A stretch of DNA of 64,000 nucleotides. It comes from an uncultured Commensalibacter sp. (GTDB lineage Bacteria; Pseudomonadota; Alphaproteobacteria; Acetobacterales; Acetobacteraceae). The translations under genes and the position numbers were made by a program. The DNA is taken from assembly GCA_946699565.1 (NCBI GenBank), contig CAMPDW010000001.1:124001-188000 (forward strand), in the 5' to 3' direction. How positions within the stretch are numbered: the stretch's first letter is position 1; each line of letters begins with the position of its first letter. Below, one piece after another: positions 36,620 through 46,904 of the stretch. The notes under the pieces were generated by a model. The model saw nothing but the letters and a program-made list of their open reading frames with translations. It was not told where the DNA came from and did not search any database.

Positions 36620-38650
36620 ATGGATGAACAAACCGAAACGCCTAAGAATAAAATAAATCTTATGGAAAATGAATCGGCTAATCATTTAAAATCCATTCCT
36701 ACATATGGACGATTTCCTTTATTAGATCGCGTTCATACCCCATTAGATCTTAAAAATCTTTCAATTGAACAGCTTGAACAACTAGCAAGGGAGCTAAGAG
36801 CGGAAACAATTGATGTTGTCTCTACAACGGGTGGACATTTGGGGGCCTCTTTAGGGGTCATTGAATTAACTGTTGCACTGCATACTGTTTTTGATACGCC
36901 AAACGATTCATTAATTTGGGATGTTGGTCACCAAGCTTATCCTCACAAAATATTAACCGGACGCCGCGAACTTATTCGCACCTTACGACAACCTGGTGGA
37001 TTGTCTGGATTTACCAAACGTTCAGAAAGCATCTATGATCCATTTGGTGCGGCTCATTCTTCAACCTCTATTTCAGCAGGATTAGGTATTGCAGTTGCCA
37101 ATCATTTAAAAGCACAATCTGATCCTAAATATAAAGAACGTAATGTTATTGCTGTCATTGGTGATGGATCTATTTCCGCTGGGATGGCCTATGAGGCGAT
37201 GAATAATGCTGCTGTTGCTGGTCCTGGTGCAGAAAAGCTTATTGTTATTCTCAATGATAATGAAATGTCTATTGCTCCACCTGTTGGATCAATGTCTGTT
37301 TATCTTTCACAGCTTCTTTCATCTCGTCACTTTTTAGGATTAAGAGATTTAGCGGCCAGAGTTGCAAGTAAATTGCCACAAAGTATTGAAAAACGTGCTA
37401 AACGTGCGGAAGAATATGCTCGTGCCTTGATGACGGGTGGCACTTTATTTGAAGAACTCGGTTTTTATTATGTTGGACCTATTGATGGTCATAATTTGGG
37501 GCAATTAGTTCCTGTTTTAAGAAATCTACGAGATGCTGAACATATAGGCCCTGTACTACTACACGTAGTTACGCAAAAAGGTCATGGATATAAACCTGCA
37601 GAAAATTCTGGGGATAAATATCATGCTGTCTCTAAATTTAACGTTATTACAGGAAAACAAAATAAGGGTCCACCCGGTCCTCCATCTTATACTTCTGTAT
37701 TCAGTAATGAATTAATCAAATGTGCTGAAAAAGATGATAAAATTATCGCAATTACAGCTGCAATGCCCTCTGGAACAGGTTTGGATAAATTCGAAACCAA
37801 ATTTCCTGATCGTTATTTTGATGTTGGAATTGCAGAGCAGCATGCTGTTACATTTGCGGCAGGATTGGCAACAGAAGGATTGCGTCCTTTCTGTGCTATT
37901 TATTCATCCTTCCTACAACGTGCTTATGACCAGGTTATGCATGATGTTATTTTACAAAAATTACCTGTCCGTTTTGCAATTGATCGCGCCGGATTAGTTG
38001 GAGCAGATGGTGCAACCCATGCTGGAACTTATGATATTGCATTTTTGGGATGCCTACCCAATATTGTTATCATGGCTCCTAGTAATGAGGTGGAATTATT
38101 AAATATGACTGCAACCGCAGCAGCTTTTGATGAAGGTCCTATTGCATTCAGATATCCCCGTGGCCCTGGATTGGGACTTACTTTACCAGAAAAAGCTGAA
38201 ATTCTTTCTATTGGTAAAGGAAAAATCATTCAAGAAATGGGTGAACAAACCAATACAGAAAAAGGTGGTATTGCAATTTTATCCTTTGGTGCACGTCTGG
38301 CTGAATGCCTTAAAGCAGCTGAAACATTAAAGCAATATGGCCTTCCACCAACCATTGTGAATGCACGCTTTGCTAAACCTCTTGATACTGAGCTTATTGA
38401 TCAATTAGCAAAAAATCATAAAGTCCTTATCTCTATCGAAGAAGGATCTACGGGTGGGTTTGGTGCATTTGTCATGCAACATCTTGCTCTTAATGGTCTT
38501 TTGGATAAAATAAAATTTAGGCCAATGGTTATTCCTGATTATTTCATTAATCATAATACCCAAACAACACAATATATTGAGGCAGGTTTAGATGCCCCGT
38601 CTATTGTAAATATTGCTCTAAAAGCCTTAGGCGTTCCTTTTAAAAATTAA
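36620..38650 (+). CDS. dxs: Dxs, 1-deoxy-D-xylulose-5-phosphate synthase
   Basis: This is a 676-residue thiamine-diphosphate enzyme. It has [54 protein letters not shown] (ThDP/metal motif near 180), [15 protein letters not shown] and [17 protein letters not shown]. It condenses pyruvate and glyceraldehyde 3-phosphate, the entry of the MEP pathway. It is about 35 residues longer than usual because of an N-terminal extension before the conserved [12 protein letters not shown]. Lying inside the hopanoid block, it links precursor supply to hopanoid output. Confidence 0.96.
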   Translation: MDEQTETPKNKINLMENESANHLKSIPTYGRFPLLDRVHTPLDLKNLSIEQLEQLARELRAETIDVVSTTGGHLGASLGVIELTVALHTVFDTPNDSLIWDVGHQAYPHKILTGRRELIRTLRQPGGLSGFTKRSESIYDPFGAAHSSTSISAGLGIAVANHLKAQSDPKYKERNVIAVIGDGSISAGMAYEAMNNAAVAGPGAEKLIVILNDNEMSIAPPVGSMSVYLSQLLSSRHFLGLRDLAARVASKLPQSIEKRAKRAEEYARALMTGGTLFEELGFYYVGPIDGHNLGQLVPVLRNLRDAEHIGPVLLHVVTQKGHGYKPAENSGDKYHAVSKFNVITGKQNKGPPGPPSYTSVFSNELIKCAEKDDKIIAITAAMPSGTGLDKFETKFPDRYFDVGIAEQHAVTFAAGLATEGLRPFCAIYSSFLQRAYDQVMHDVILQKLPVRFAIDRAGLVGADGATHAGTYDIAFLGCLPNIVIMAPSNEVELLNMTATAAAFDEGPIAFRYPRGPGLGLTLPEKAEILSIGKGKIIQEMGEQTNTEKGGIAILSFGARLAECLKAAETLKQYGLPPTIVNARFAKPLDTELIDQLAKNHKVLISIEEGSTGGFGAFVMQHLALNGLLDKIKFRPMVIPDYFINHNTQTTQYIEAGLDAPSIVNIALKALGVPFKN

Positions 38651-38677
38651 ATCATAAATAATCAAGCAGATTAAATC

Positions 38678-39355
38678 ATGAAATTATATCGTTTTATCCT
38701 ATTAAGCAATTTAACAGCTTTTGTAGGTTTTAACTCTTCTATTACACTTCATGCTAAAAATACGGCTATTCCTGCAGTTTCTAGTTCAGCAGTGGATTCA
38801 GAAACTTCAATTAAAGCACCTGTTATTAATCTTTATCGTATTTTAAGCCAACTTCAACATACTCAGCAAACAAATCCCGATCAGGAAATTACAACCCTAA
38901 AAAGAATATTAACAAATTGTTATGATTTTCCATCAATCCTAAGCAGCACGATTGGGTATCGTTATGATTCTTTTTCTGCGAATGAAAAAGAACAGCTTTT
39001 ACAGGCATTTAAAGAATATACAGCCGCAAGATACTATTCCAGTTTTGCAAAAGAAAAAGGAACAGCTTTTCAAATTCTACCTAATATTAAAAATGCTTCA
39101 ACAACTGGTGATAAAATCATAAAAACCAAAGTTGGAGATGAAAATGACATGGGGTCTGCAACTGAAATTAATTATTTGTTACGCAAAACACCTCAGGGCT
39201 GGAAAATTGTTGATGTATTACTTAATGGACATATCAGTCAAATCGCTGTTCAACATGGTGATTTCAGCTCAACACTTGCAAAAAATGGTAGCCAAGGATT
39301 GATCGAAATACTCAATAAAAAAACACAATCATTTAAAGTAAAAAATAACCCCTGA
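38678..39355 (+). CDS. hpnM: HpnM, MlaC/Ttg2D-like hopanoid-associated periplasmic protein
   Basis: This is a 225-residue exported protein with a signal region ending near residue 25 (a hydrophobic stretch, then HAKN). The MlaC-like body has LKRILTNCYDFPSIL, EKEQLLQAFKEYTAARYYSSF and WKIVDVLLNGHISQIAVQHGDF. Relatives bind lipids and shuttle them through the periplasm. The position between dxs and hpnI supports the hopanoid-linked subgroup. Confidence 0.85.
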   Translation: MKLYRFILLSNLTAFVGFNSSITLHAKNTAIPAVSSSAVDSETSIKAPVINLYRILSQLQHTQQTNPDQEITTLKRILTNCYDFPSILSSTIGYRYDSFSANEKEQLLQAFKEYTAARYYSSFAKEKGTAFQILPNIKNASTTGDKIIKTKVGDENDMGSATEINYLLRKTPQGWKIVDVLLNGHISQIAVQHGDFSSTLAKNGSQGLIEILNKKTQSFKVKNNP

Positions 39356-39369
39356 TTTTCACAACCCAT

Positions 39370-40536
39370 ATGTTTTGGTTTTCTCAGACAAAGTCTAAAT
39401 TATATAAAATTTTATCTTTCTGTACATTGTTAGGATGTATTCAATCTGGAATAAGTTGTTTCCTTATCCATTTTTTCCAAACAAAAATTAATAAACATAA
39501 ACAATGTACAGATAATTCTTATCTCCCACCCGTAACTATTTTAAAACCCCTTGCAAGCCTAGAGCCTTTATTATATGAAGCGCTTCAAAGTTTCTGCGAA
39601 CAAAATTATCCAACCTATCAAATTATTTTTGGAGTCCAAAATAAAGATGATCCAGCTATTCAAATCGTTCACCGACTTCAAGAACAATATCCAAACCACG
39701 ATATTGAACTCATAATTAATAATCAAATTCACGGAATTAATCGTAAGGTATCTAATTTAGTCAATATGTTTCCGTATGCAAAATATGATTATTTGCTAAT
39801 TTCGGATTCAGATATCCATACACCTCATCAAAACTATCTTAAGGAAAGCATTCCATTATTAAATAATGATAAAGTTGGTCTAGTCACATCTTTATATAGC
39901 GGGTTACCTTTTACATCCTCACTTGCACAAATACTTGCTAGTGCACATATTAACTATATTTTTATGCCTGGTGTTGTTCTTTCACGTTGTTTGGGACGTC
40001 AAGACTGTTTTGGTGCTGCTGTTGCAATTAAACGTTCTACGCTAAAAAAAGTAGGGGGTTTTAAAGCATTATTACCCTATGTCGCAGACGACGCAAAACT
40101 TGGTCAATTAGTGAAAGAACAAAATTTAAATATCATTCTATCGCCTTCTATTGTTCATACAACAGTACCAGAAAACTCTTTCAAAGAGTTGTATGAACAT
40201 GAATTACGATGGAATCGTACCGTTTTTACAGTTGAACCCTTAGGTTATGTTTGTTCCTTTATTCAATTGCCTTTATTTTGGATTTCCCTAGCCTTAATTC
40301 TTAAACCTTTTAAAAGAAAATCATGGATTTCATTCATCGGATGCTGGATTTTTCAATCCATTTGCTGTTTAGTAATCAATAAAAAAATTAAACTTAACGT
40401 AAGGTTTGTTCCTTTCTTTTTGCCGTTAAGAGATTGGCTTTCAGCATTTATCATGATGAAAAGTATTATAAAAGAAGAAATTGAATGGCGTGGACAAAAA
40501 ATAACTTTAAAAAAAAACCAAGGTTCCAATGATTGA
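39370..40536 (+). CDS. hpnI: HpnI, hopanoid-associated glycosyltransferase
   Basis: This 388-residue family 2 glycosyltransferase is of the ceramide-glucosyltransferase type. An N-terminal membrane helix precedes PPVTILKPLASLEPLLYEAL, LLISDSDIHTPHQNYL (DxD-like), VTSLYSGLP, DCFGAAVAIKRSTLKKVGGF and the HELRWNRT motif, and C-terminal hydrophobic helices follow. HpnI is proposed to add N-acetylglucosamine to bacteriohopanetetrol. HpnK and HpnJ follow, completing the cyclitol-ether route. Confidence 0.92.
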   Translation: MFWFSQTKSKLYKILSFCTLLGCIQSGISCFLIHFFQTKINKHKQCTDNSYLPPVTILKPLASLEPLLYEALQSFCEQNYPTYQIIFGVQNKDDPAIQIVHRLQEQYPNHDIELIINNQIHGINRKVSNLVNMFPYAKYDYLLISDSDIHTPHQNYLKESIPLLNNDKVGLVTSLYSGLPFTSSLAQILASAHINYIFMPGVVLSRCLGRQDCFGAAVAIKRSTLKKVGGFKALLPYVADDAKLGQLVKEQNLNIILSPSIVHTTVPENSFKELYEHELRWNRTVFTVEPLGYVCSFIQLPLFWISLALILKPFKRKSWISFIGCWIFQSICCLVINKKIKLNVRFVPFFLPLRDWLSAFIMMKSIIKEEIEWRGQKITLKKNQGSND

Positions 40537-40622
40537 ATGATAGTGCTAGATAATTGAACTAATTTAATTATTAAAAAAATAACCCTCATAAAAACAGATA
40601 AAATCAAAGGATTATTTCCATC

Positions 40623-42047
40623 ATGATGAAAACTTTGTTTCTACAACCACCATCTTTTGAAGGATTCGACGGAGGAGCAGGATCCCGCTATCAAGCAAAA
40701 CGTGAAATTAAATCATTCTGGTATCCTACCTGGTTAGCCCAACCTGCCGCACTTATTCCAAACAGCCGGTTGATTGATGCTCCACCAGCAAAAATAACCA
40801 TGGAACCAATCCTTGTAGATATTAAAAATCGTGATTTGGTTATAATGCATACATCTACACCATCATTCTCTTCGGATGTTAAAGTAGCAAAAATGCTTAA
40901 AGATGCAAATCCTTCCTTAAAAATTGGTATGGTTGGAGCAAAAGTTGCTGTTCAACCGCAAGAAAGCCTTGAAAAAAGTGACGTCATTGATTTTGTTGCA
41001 CGTAACGAATTCGACTTTACTTTAAAAGAAGTGGCAGAAGGACGTGATTTCAAAGATATCGATGGAATTTCATGGCGCAATTCTCAAGGTAAAATCATTC
41101 ATAATAAAAATAGAGCCATCATTGAAAATATGGATTCTCTTCCTTTTGTAACAGAGGTTTATAAAAGAGATTTACATATAGAGGATTATTTCATCGGTTA
41201 TCTTAAACATCCTTATCTTTCTTTATATACAGGACGTGGCTGTAAATCCCGTTGCACGTTTTGTTTATGGCCTCAAACTGTTGGAGGTCATCGTTACCGT
41301 ACTCGTAGTCCAGAACATGTTGCAGCTGAAATTCGTCTAGCTCAACAATATTTCCCGCAAGTTAAAGAATTCTTTTTTGATGATGATACATTTACAGATG
41401 ACCTTCCCCGAGCTGAAGCGATTGCACGTGAATTGGGTAAACTTGGTGTAACATGGTCTTGTAATGCTAAGGCAAATGTTCCACGTAGTACATTAAAAAT
41501 CTTAAAAGATAATGGATTACGTTTATTATTGGTTGGTTATGAAAGTGGTAACCAGCAGATTCTCCATAATATTAAAAAAGGTATGAGAATAGAAGTTGCC
41601 CGTGAATTTACTAAAAACTGTCACGAATTAGGTATTAAAATTCATGGTACTTTTATCCTTGGTCTTCCTGGAGAAACAAAAGAAACGATTCAAGAAACCA
41701 TTAAATTTGCAACTGAAATCAACCCACATACTTTACAAGTTTCTCTTGCTGCGCCTTATCCAGGAACTTTTTTGCACCAACAGGCTCTTGAAAATGGTTG
41801 GCTAGATGAATCCAATGCTGAGTTAATCGATGAACACGGGGTTCAAATTGCACCTTTACATTACCCACATCTTTCTCATACAGAAATTTTTGATAGTGTT
41901 GAAACATTTTATAAGAAATTTTACTTTCGCACACCAAAAATTGCATCTATTGTAGGAGAGATGATTACTAGCCCACAAATGATGAAACGCCGTTTGCGTG
42001 AAGGCCTTGAATTTTTTCAATTCCTTCGAGACCGCCATACCTCTTAA
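40623..42047 (+). CDS. hpnJ: HpnJ, hopanoid radical SAM protein (B12-binding type)
   Basis: This 474-residue protein has an N-terminal region of about 150 residues in the cobalamin-binding-domain position and a radical SAM core with the cluster motif CKSRCTFC (Cys207, 211, 214). Further blocks are FFFDDDTFTDD, SCNAKANV and GTFILGLPGETKETI. HpnJ is proposed to contract the sugar ring to the cyclitol ether of bacteriohopanetetrol. A second ATG at 40626 is equally possible. Its presence near a cobalamin cluster is notable, since this class often needs B12. Confidence 0.92.
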   Translation: MMKTLFLQPPSFEGFDGGAGSRYQAKREIKSFWYPTWLAQPAALIPNSRLIDAPPAKITMEPILVDIKNRDLVIMHTSTPSFSSDVKVAKMLKDANPSLKIGMVGAKVAVQPQESLEKSDVIDFVARNEFDFTLKEVAEGRDFKDIDGISWRNSQGKIIHNKNRAIIENMDSLPFVTEVYKRDLHIEDYFIGYLKHPYLSLYTGRGCKSRCTFCLWPQTVGGHRYRTRSPEHVAAEIRLAQQYFPQVKEFFFDDDTFTDDLPRAEAIARELGKLGVTWSCNAKANVPRSTLKILKDNGLRLLLVGYESGNQQILHNIKKGMRIEVAREFTKNCHELGIKIHGTFILGLPGETKETIQETIKFATEINPHTLQVSLAAPYPGTFLHQQALENGWLDESNAELIDEHGVQIAPLHYPHLSHTEIFDSVETFYKKFYFRTPKIASIVGEMITSPQMMKRRLREGLEFFQFLRDRHTS

Positions 42048-42066
42048 TTAATCATAAAGTTATTTA

Positions 42067-42918
42067 GTGAACAGAAAAATTCTTATTTCAGCGGATGATT
42101 TTGGTTTATCTGTTGAAGTCAATGAAGCAGTCGAAATTGCACATCGGCAAGGAATTCTTAGCACCGCGAATCTCATGATCGGTGGGAATGCAGCTGAAGA
42201 TGCAATCAAAAGAGCAAAAAGGATGCCCAACTTGCGTGTTGGGCTCCATATTGTTGTAATTGAGGGAAAATCAATATTACCAAAAAGAGAAATCCCTCTT
42301 CTTGTTGATAATGATCAACTTTTCCCCTCACAACAATTCAAAATGAGTATTAATTATTATTTTAATAAGGATATCCAAAAACAATTAAGTAAAGAAATCA
42401 AAGCACAATTCGAAGCTTTTCGAAAAACAGGGTTAACATTGGATCATGTTGATGTACATAAACATATGCATCTTCATCCGACAATTGCTCAACTTATCTT
42501 AAAAGCCAACAATGATTTCAATATTCAACGCATAAGATTACCCCACGAACCTGTATCTGTTCTTCAGGCAATTGATCAGACATCTTCATTAAAAAATATA
42601 AATAATCTTTTTGTATTTTATTGGAGCAAGCTTTTAAAACAACAAATCATAAAAGCGAATATGAGATCTATGGATTGGTGTTTTGGCCTGTCATGGTGTG
42701 GTCATATGACTTTTGATCGTGTTCAGAAACTTATTCCAAAATTGCCTTATGGCAATTCTGAGATTTTTTTTCACCCTGCAATTAATAAAACAGGTTTATA
42801 TAATCAATTAATGCCTCATTACGAACCTGTTAAAGAGCTGGAGACTCTCTGTCATGCAGATTTCCCCAAACTCCTTCAAGAATATAATATTCAGCCCATT
42901 ACCTGGGATCATCTTTAA
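42067..42918 (+). CDS. hpnK: HpnK, hopanoid-associated YdjC/ChbG-type deacetylase
   Basis: This 283-residue carbohydrate deacetylase family protein has ISADDFGLSVEVNEAVEIAH (metal-binding Asp pair), VGLHIVV and DHVDVHKHMHLHPTIA (metal histidines). It is proposed to deacetylate the GlcNAc-hopanoid made by HpnI. The start is a GTG at 42067, since no ATG lies near the conserved N-terminus. It converges with trxA, with four bases between the stops. Confidence 0.9.
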   Translation: MNRKILISADDFGLSVEVNEAVEIAHRQGILSTANLMIGGNAAEDAIKRAKRMPNLRVGLHIVVIEGKSILPKREIPLLVDNDQLFPSQQFKMSINYYFNKDIQKQLSKEIKAQFEAFRKTGLTLDHVDVHKHMHLHPTIAQLILKANNDFNIQRIRLPHEPVSVLQAIDQTSSLKNINNLFVFYWSKLLKQQIIKANMRSMDWCFGLSWCGHMTFDRVQKLIPKLPYGNSEIFFHPAINKTGLYNQLMPHYEPVKELETLCHADFPKLLQEYNIQPITWDHL

Positions 42919-42922
42919 TTTA

Positions 42923-43252
42923 TTACCGAATAGCAGATTCAATCCATCCTTTTAATTTTTCTTTAGGTAAAGCCCCAACTTTGGTTGATAAAGGTTCCCC
43001 ATTTTTAAAAAGTATTAACGTAGGAATTCCTCTTACTCCATAATTTGTTGGTGTTTCAGGATTTTCTTCAACATTCACCTTTGCAACAACCAATTTACTC
43101 TGCATTTCCTTAGCTAGTTCTTCAAGAACTGGTGCTATCATTTTACATGGTCCACACCATTCAGCCCAAAAATCAACCAATACTATTTGATCAGACATTA
43201 AAACATCTTGTTCAAAAGTCTGATCCGTCACTTTTTTTGTAAATTCACTCAT
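42923..43252 (-). CDS. trxA: Thioredoxin
   Basis: This 109-residue protein has the redox motif WCGPC (Cys33, Cys36) within [20 protein letters not shown] and the cis-proline loop [13 protein letters not shown]. It is a general cytoplasmic disulfide reductant. It lies downstream of addA on the same strand, 79 bases apart. Confidence 0.96.
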   Translation of the reverse strand: MSEFTKKVTDQTFEQDVLMSDQIVLVDFWAEWCGPCKMIAPVLEELAKEMQSKLVVAKVNVEENPETPTNYGVRGIPTLILFKNGEPLSTKVGALPKEKLKGWIESAIR

Positions 43253-43331
43253 TTTTTCCTCATATATTCATTCTTATTTTCTTAACTAAATAGGCAAATC
43301 CCTATTATGTCAAATATTACCTTAAAACAAC

Positions 43332-46300
43332 CTAAACACGGCTGGGCAAATAATTTTCAAGTAAATCCGCGGACAAGTCTATTACCTTTAATGCATCTGT
43401 CCAAATTAAGAATGGTTTAATCTGATGATTGGGATAAATTTCTTTTAATAATACCCAATAAGATGCCATTTGTCGTAAATAGGTTTTAGGTACTGTCTCT
43501 GGCGTTTTAGGAATTCTTTCCCCTGATTTAAAATCACATAACCATATTTTACGAGATATAATACGCATACGATCAATTTTACCGGTAATAACCAAATCAT
43601 TCACTATTCCTGTAATCGGTTGCTCAACCAAACTTTGAGAATCAAATAAAGGTGCAAGTTCTGGACGTTCAATAAGTTCAATAATCTTTAAAACCATTAT
43701 TTCTAGCTCTTGCACAGATAATTTGAAATTTCTCTGATGTAACCATTGATAGGCCAGATTGAAACGTTCTTCTTTAGAATAGGCAGGAAGATATTGTAAT
43801 AAAGCGTGGATAATACGCCCCCGATAAAAAGGATCTTTATTTTTTTTTATTTTTACAGGGGAGATTAAAGCAGGAACATCCCCCAATAACACACCTTCCG
43901 GTCTACTGGGGATATAGTGGATTAAAGAAGCATCTTCAATAGGTAAAGAAATCACACCTTCTTTCTGCTTCAACCAATGAGGTAACTTAATTTGTTCGGA
44001 AACTTGATTTTCTAAGGAATTTGATGGACAAACCGTGGTATTCGAAAAGAACGCTATCTTTTGTTCTATATAATAATGAGTGCCCTCCCATTTTTTCTGA
44101 AAAGCGCAGGATTGCACATCAGGTAATTGATTTAGTGCTTTACCACAAACATTATACCAAGTTTTCCTTAATTTTTCGTCATCAATTAATTTGCCAACTT
44201 TTTTTTTCGACTTTGCCTCATCCCAGCCACAAATCAATAGCCATTCACTCGCACGCGTTAAAGCAACATATAATAAGCGATTACTTTCTTCTTCATCGAG
44301 TTCCTTTTTTGCCCTAATATAATACTGGCTTTCTTTGATTTGATAATTCTTATTAGGAATATATAAAGGAATTTTTATATTATTTTGTGAATCCTCTTTC
44401 CAAACCAGTACCCGATCTGATTGAAAACCTCCTTGTTGAGAAGATGGATTCATCGTATCAGGTAAAATAACCAAACGTCCTTGTAAACCCTTGGCGCCAT
44501 GAACCGTCATAATACGAACCATATCCAAATCCGCTTCTGCTTCATTTTTAATGGTACGTTCAGATTGTTTTAACCAGTATAAAAATCCCTGCAAGGAAGG
44601 AATATGATTTTCCTCATAATGCAGAGCTTGCGATAATAACTCATCAATAGCTTCAAGTGCCTCTTCCCCTAGTCGAGCAAGAAATTTTGCACGCCCTCGG
44701 TATTCGCCTAGAATTTCAACAAATAAAGCATAAGGAGAAATATAATCAACCCGGGCAAATAAACGGGATAGCATCGACCATGCTTTTTGCCAGTCATCTT
44801 TTTCTAGATGTCTAATAAATAAAGCATTCCATAAAGTCTGCCCTTTTGAGCGAGAACTTGAAAGTTCCATCAAGCTTTCCTCACTCAATCCTCCTAAAGG
44901 CGATTTTAAAACACATGCCAATGTTAAATCATCTTGGGGTAATAAAAGAACCTCGCATAATACAAGCAAATCCTGAACAACAATCTGATCCAATAATTGC
45001 GTTTTGACCAAATTTACCAAAGGTATATTTTTTATTTTTAAAGCTCGAATCAAAGCACGGGAAAAGTTAGAACGTTTTCTGATTAAAATTAAAATATCCC
45101 CTGCTTTTATAGGTTGACCACCATAAGAAGGCAATCGACCAATCTGTTTTTTGATCCAGGAAGCTAAACATTCAGCTAGAAGAAAATCCGGTGTTGAATA
45201 ATGTTGATTTTCTTTCAAAGGTGTCCAAAGTGTCTCAAGATCTTCCTCTTTAATCTCGTCCATTGTCGACAAAGGCCAAATATCAACCCTACCTGGGGCA
45301 TCTAACCTTGCGGAACGATGAATTTGAAATTGATGATTAGATAAATTATCCCATACCCCTGACAATCCATTTTCTGAAGAAAAAACTTTATCAACAAAAT
45401 CCAAAATAATTTGGCTAGATCGGAATGAAACACGTAATTGAGGATCAGCCCATAATTCACCAGCATTTTTAACTTTTTCAGCAATCTTCGTTCTAAAATT
45501 AAAAAATGCTTCTGGTTTGGCACCCTGAAAGGAATAAATTGATTGTTTGTAATCCCCTACGGCAAAAATCGTTCTAGGATGAGAAATAGAATGCCAACTT
45601 TCTTTTCCTGCAAAAAATTCAGAAGAAAGATTATCGGCAATAGACCATTGTTCAACCGAGTTATCTTGAACCTCATCCAATAATATATGCTCTAATCCCC
45701 CATCCAATTTGAATAAAACCCAAGCAGCCCCAGAATCATCCAATAAATGTAACGTATAATTAATTAAATCACTGTAATGCAGAACACCTTGAGAACGTTT
45801 AATTTCCTGATAATGTTGCCAGATTAGTATAAATACATTCAGTAAAGCCTCTGTAAATTGGCAAACGTCATATTGATTCAAAGTTTCAGACACTTGTAAA
45901 ATATAGTCAGCCTGCCGATCCAACAAAATTAAAATTTGATCATCATCCCCTTTATCAACACTTAATTTTCTTTTTTTTCCGTCACTTCTCAATAATGATT
46001 CTTTCAAAAGTCCCAACTGATCAATCCGTTGTTCCGTGGAAAGATTAAGCCAAAAAAGCAAAGTGTTCACCGTTGTTTTAGTCATCTTTCTCTTTATAGA
46101 CCGATATTGTTCCAAGCAAATTCGAAGTGATTTTTCATCAAACCAATTTTTACAAATATAGCTAAGATAATCTTCTTTATTTTTATACGTTAATCCCCAA
46201 CATTTTTGTAAATAAGGGACAAATTGCTTTTGGTTCACTAAATTTAAGACAGGTTGCAAATAATGCTGGCTTTGTTGAAGTTCCTGTAAAAGCTCAAAGA

Positions 46301-46904
46301 AATTATTATTATTAATTAAGGGACTTAGAATTTGGATATCATGCTCTGCAATATCATCAATCTTCTCATTGAAAGCTCTTCTGAACATCAAAAGATTATC
46401 ACCTTCCTCAATAATTTTGAACTGAGGAATAATATGAGCTTCCAGAGGAAAACGCTGTAAAATTGATTGACAAAAAGCATGATTTGTTTCTATCCGCATC
46501 CCACCTGGTAAATCAAGAATATTTGCGAACAAGGAACGTGCTGCTTTTCTTATTGCTTGACAAGGTTTAATTTGCAAATCTTTTAAAGCCCTATCCAGCT
46601 CTTTATCTGTATAACCAATCCATTCACTTAATTTTTTTTGCAGCCGAATCGCCATCTCAGTAGCAGCAGATTTAGAATACGTCAAACATTGAATTTTATG
46701 AGGTGGTGTACCAGGATGAATTTTACCTTTTTTATCTTTCCAAGGCATCATTAAGCGTAGCAAACGATCTACAAGGAGTTTTGTTTTACCACTTCCTGCT
46801 GATGCTGAAACAAAGACTGAGAAATCTGGATTAGAAGCAATACGTTGCTGATCATTTGCTTCCTCAACAGGATTCAAAAAAGATAATTCCTGTTGCTGCA
46901 TCAT
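43332..46904 (-). CDS. addA: AddA, double-strand break repair helicase-nuclease
   Basis: This roughly 1190-residue UvrD-family helicase has the Walker A SASAGSGKT (33-41 from this start), LTYSKSAATEM, LLDEVQDNS, FAVGDYKQSIYSFQGA, VRIMTVHGAKGLQ and LLYVALTRA. A C-terminal RecB-type nuclease domain has ITGKIDRM, CDFKSGE and YLRQMASYW. With AddB it resects broken ends for recombination. The ATG at 46904 overlaps the addB stop as ATGA; an adjacent ATG at 46901 is possible, and the frame is open to 46928. Confidence 0.94.
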   Translation of the reverse strand: MMQQQELSFLNPVEEANDQQRIASNPDFSVFVSASAGSGKTKLLVDRLLRLMMPWKDKKGKIHPGTPPHKIQCLTYSKSAATEMAIRLQKKLSEWIGYTDKELDRALKDLQIKPCQAIRKAARSLFANILDLPGGMRIETNHAFCQSILQRFPLEAHIIPQFKIIEEGDNLLMFRRAFNEKIDDIAEHDIQILSPLINNNNFFELLQELQQSQHYLQPVLNLVNQKQFVPYLQKCWGLTYKNKEDYLSYICKNWFDEKSLRICLEQYRSIKRKMTKTTVNTLLFWLNLSTEQRIDQLGLLKESLLRSDGKKRKLSVDKGDDDQILILLDRQADYILQVSETLNQYDVCQFTEALLNVFILIWQHYQEIKRSQGVLHYSDLINYTLHLLDDSGAAWVLFKLDGGLEHILLDEVQDNSVEQWSIADNLSSEFFAGKESWHSISHPRTIFAVGDYKQSIYSFQGAKPEAFFNFRTKIAEKVKNAGELWADPQLRVSFRSSQIILDFVDKVFSSENGLSGVWDNLSNHQFQIHRSARLDAPGRVDIWPLSTMDEIKEEDLETLWTPLKENQHYSTPDFLLAECLASWIKKQIGRLPSYGGQPIKAGDILILIRKRSNFSRALIRALKIKNIPLVNLVKTQLLDQIVVQDLLVLCEVLLLPQDDLTLACVLKSPLGGLSEESLMELSSSRSKGQTLWNALFIRHLEKDDWQKAWSMLSRLFARVDYISPYALFVEILGEYRGRAKFLARLGEEALEAIDELLSQALHYEENHIPSLQGFLYWLKQSERTIKNEAEADLDMVRIMTVHGAKGLQGRLVILPDTMNPSSQQGGFQSDRVLVWKEDSQNNIKIPLYIPNKNYQIKESQYYIRAKKELDEEESNRLLYVALTRASEWLLICGWDEAKSKKKVGKLIDDEKLRKTWYNVCGKALNQLPDVQSCAFQKKWEGTHYYIEQKIAFFSNTTVCPSNSLENQVSEQIKLPHWLKQKEGVISLPIEDASLIHYIPSRPEGVLLGDVPALISPVKIKKNKDPFYRGRIIHALLQYLPAYSKEERFNLAYQWLHQRNFKLSVQELEIMVLKIIELIERPELAPLFDSQSLVEQPITGIVNDLVITGKIDRMRIISRKIWLCDFKSGERIPKTPETVPKTYLRQMASYWVLLKEIYPNHQIKPFLIWTDALKVIDLSADLLENYLPSRV

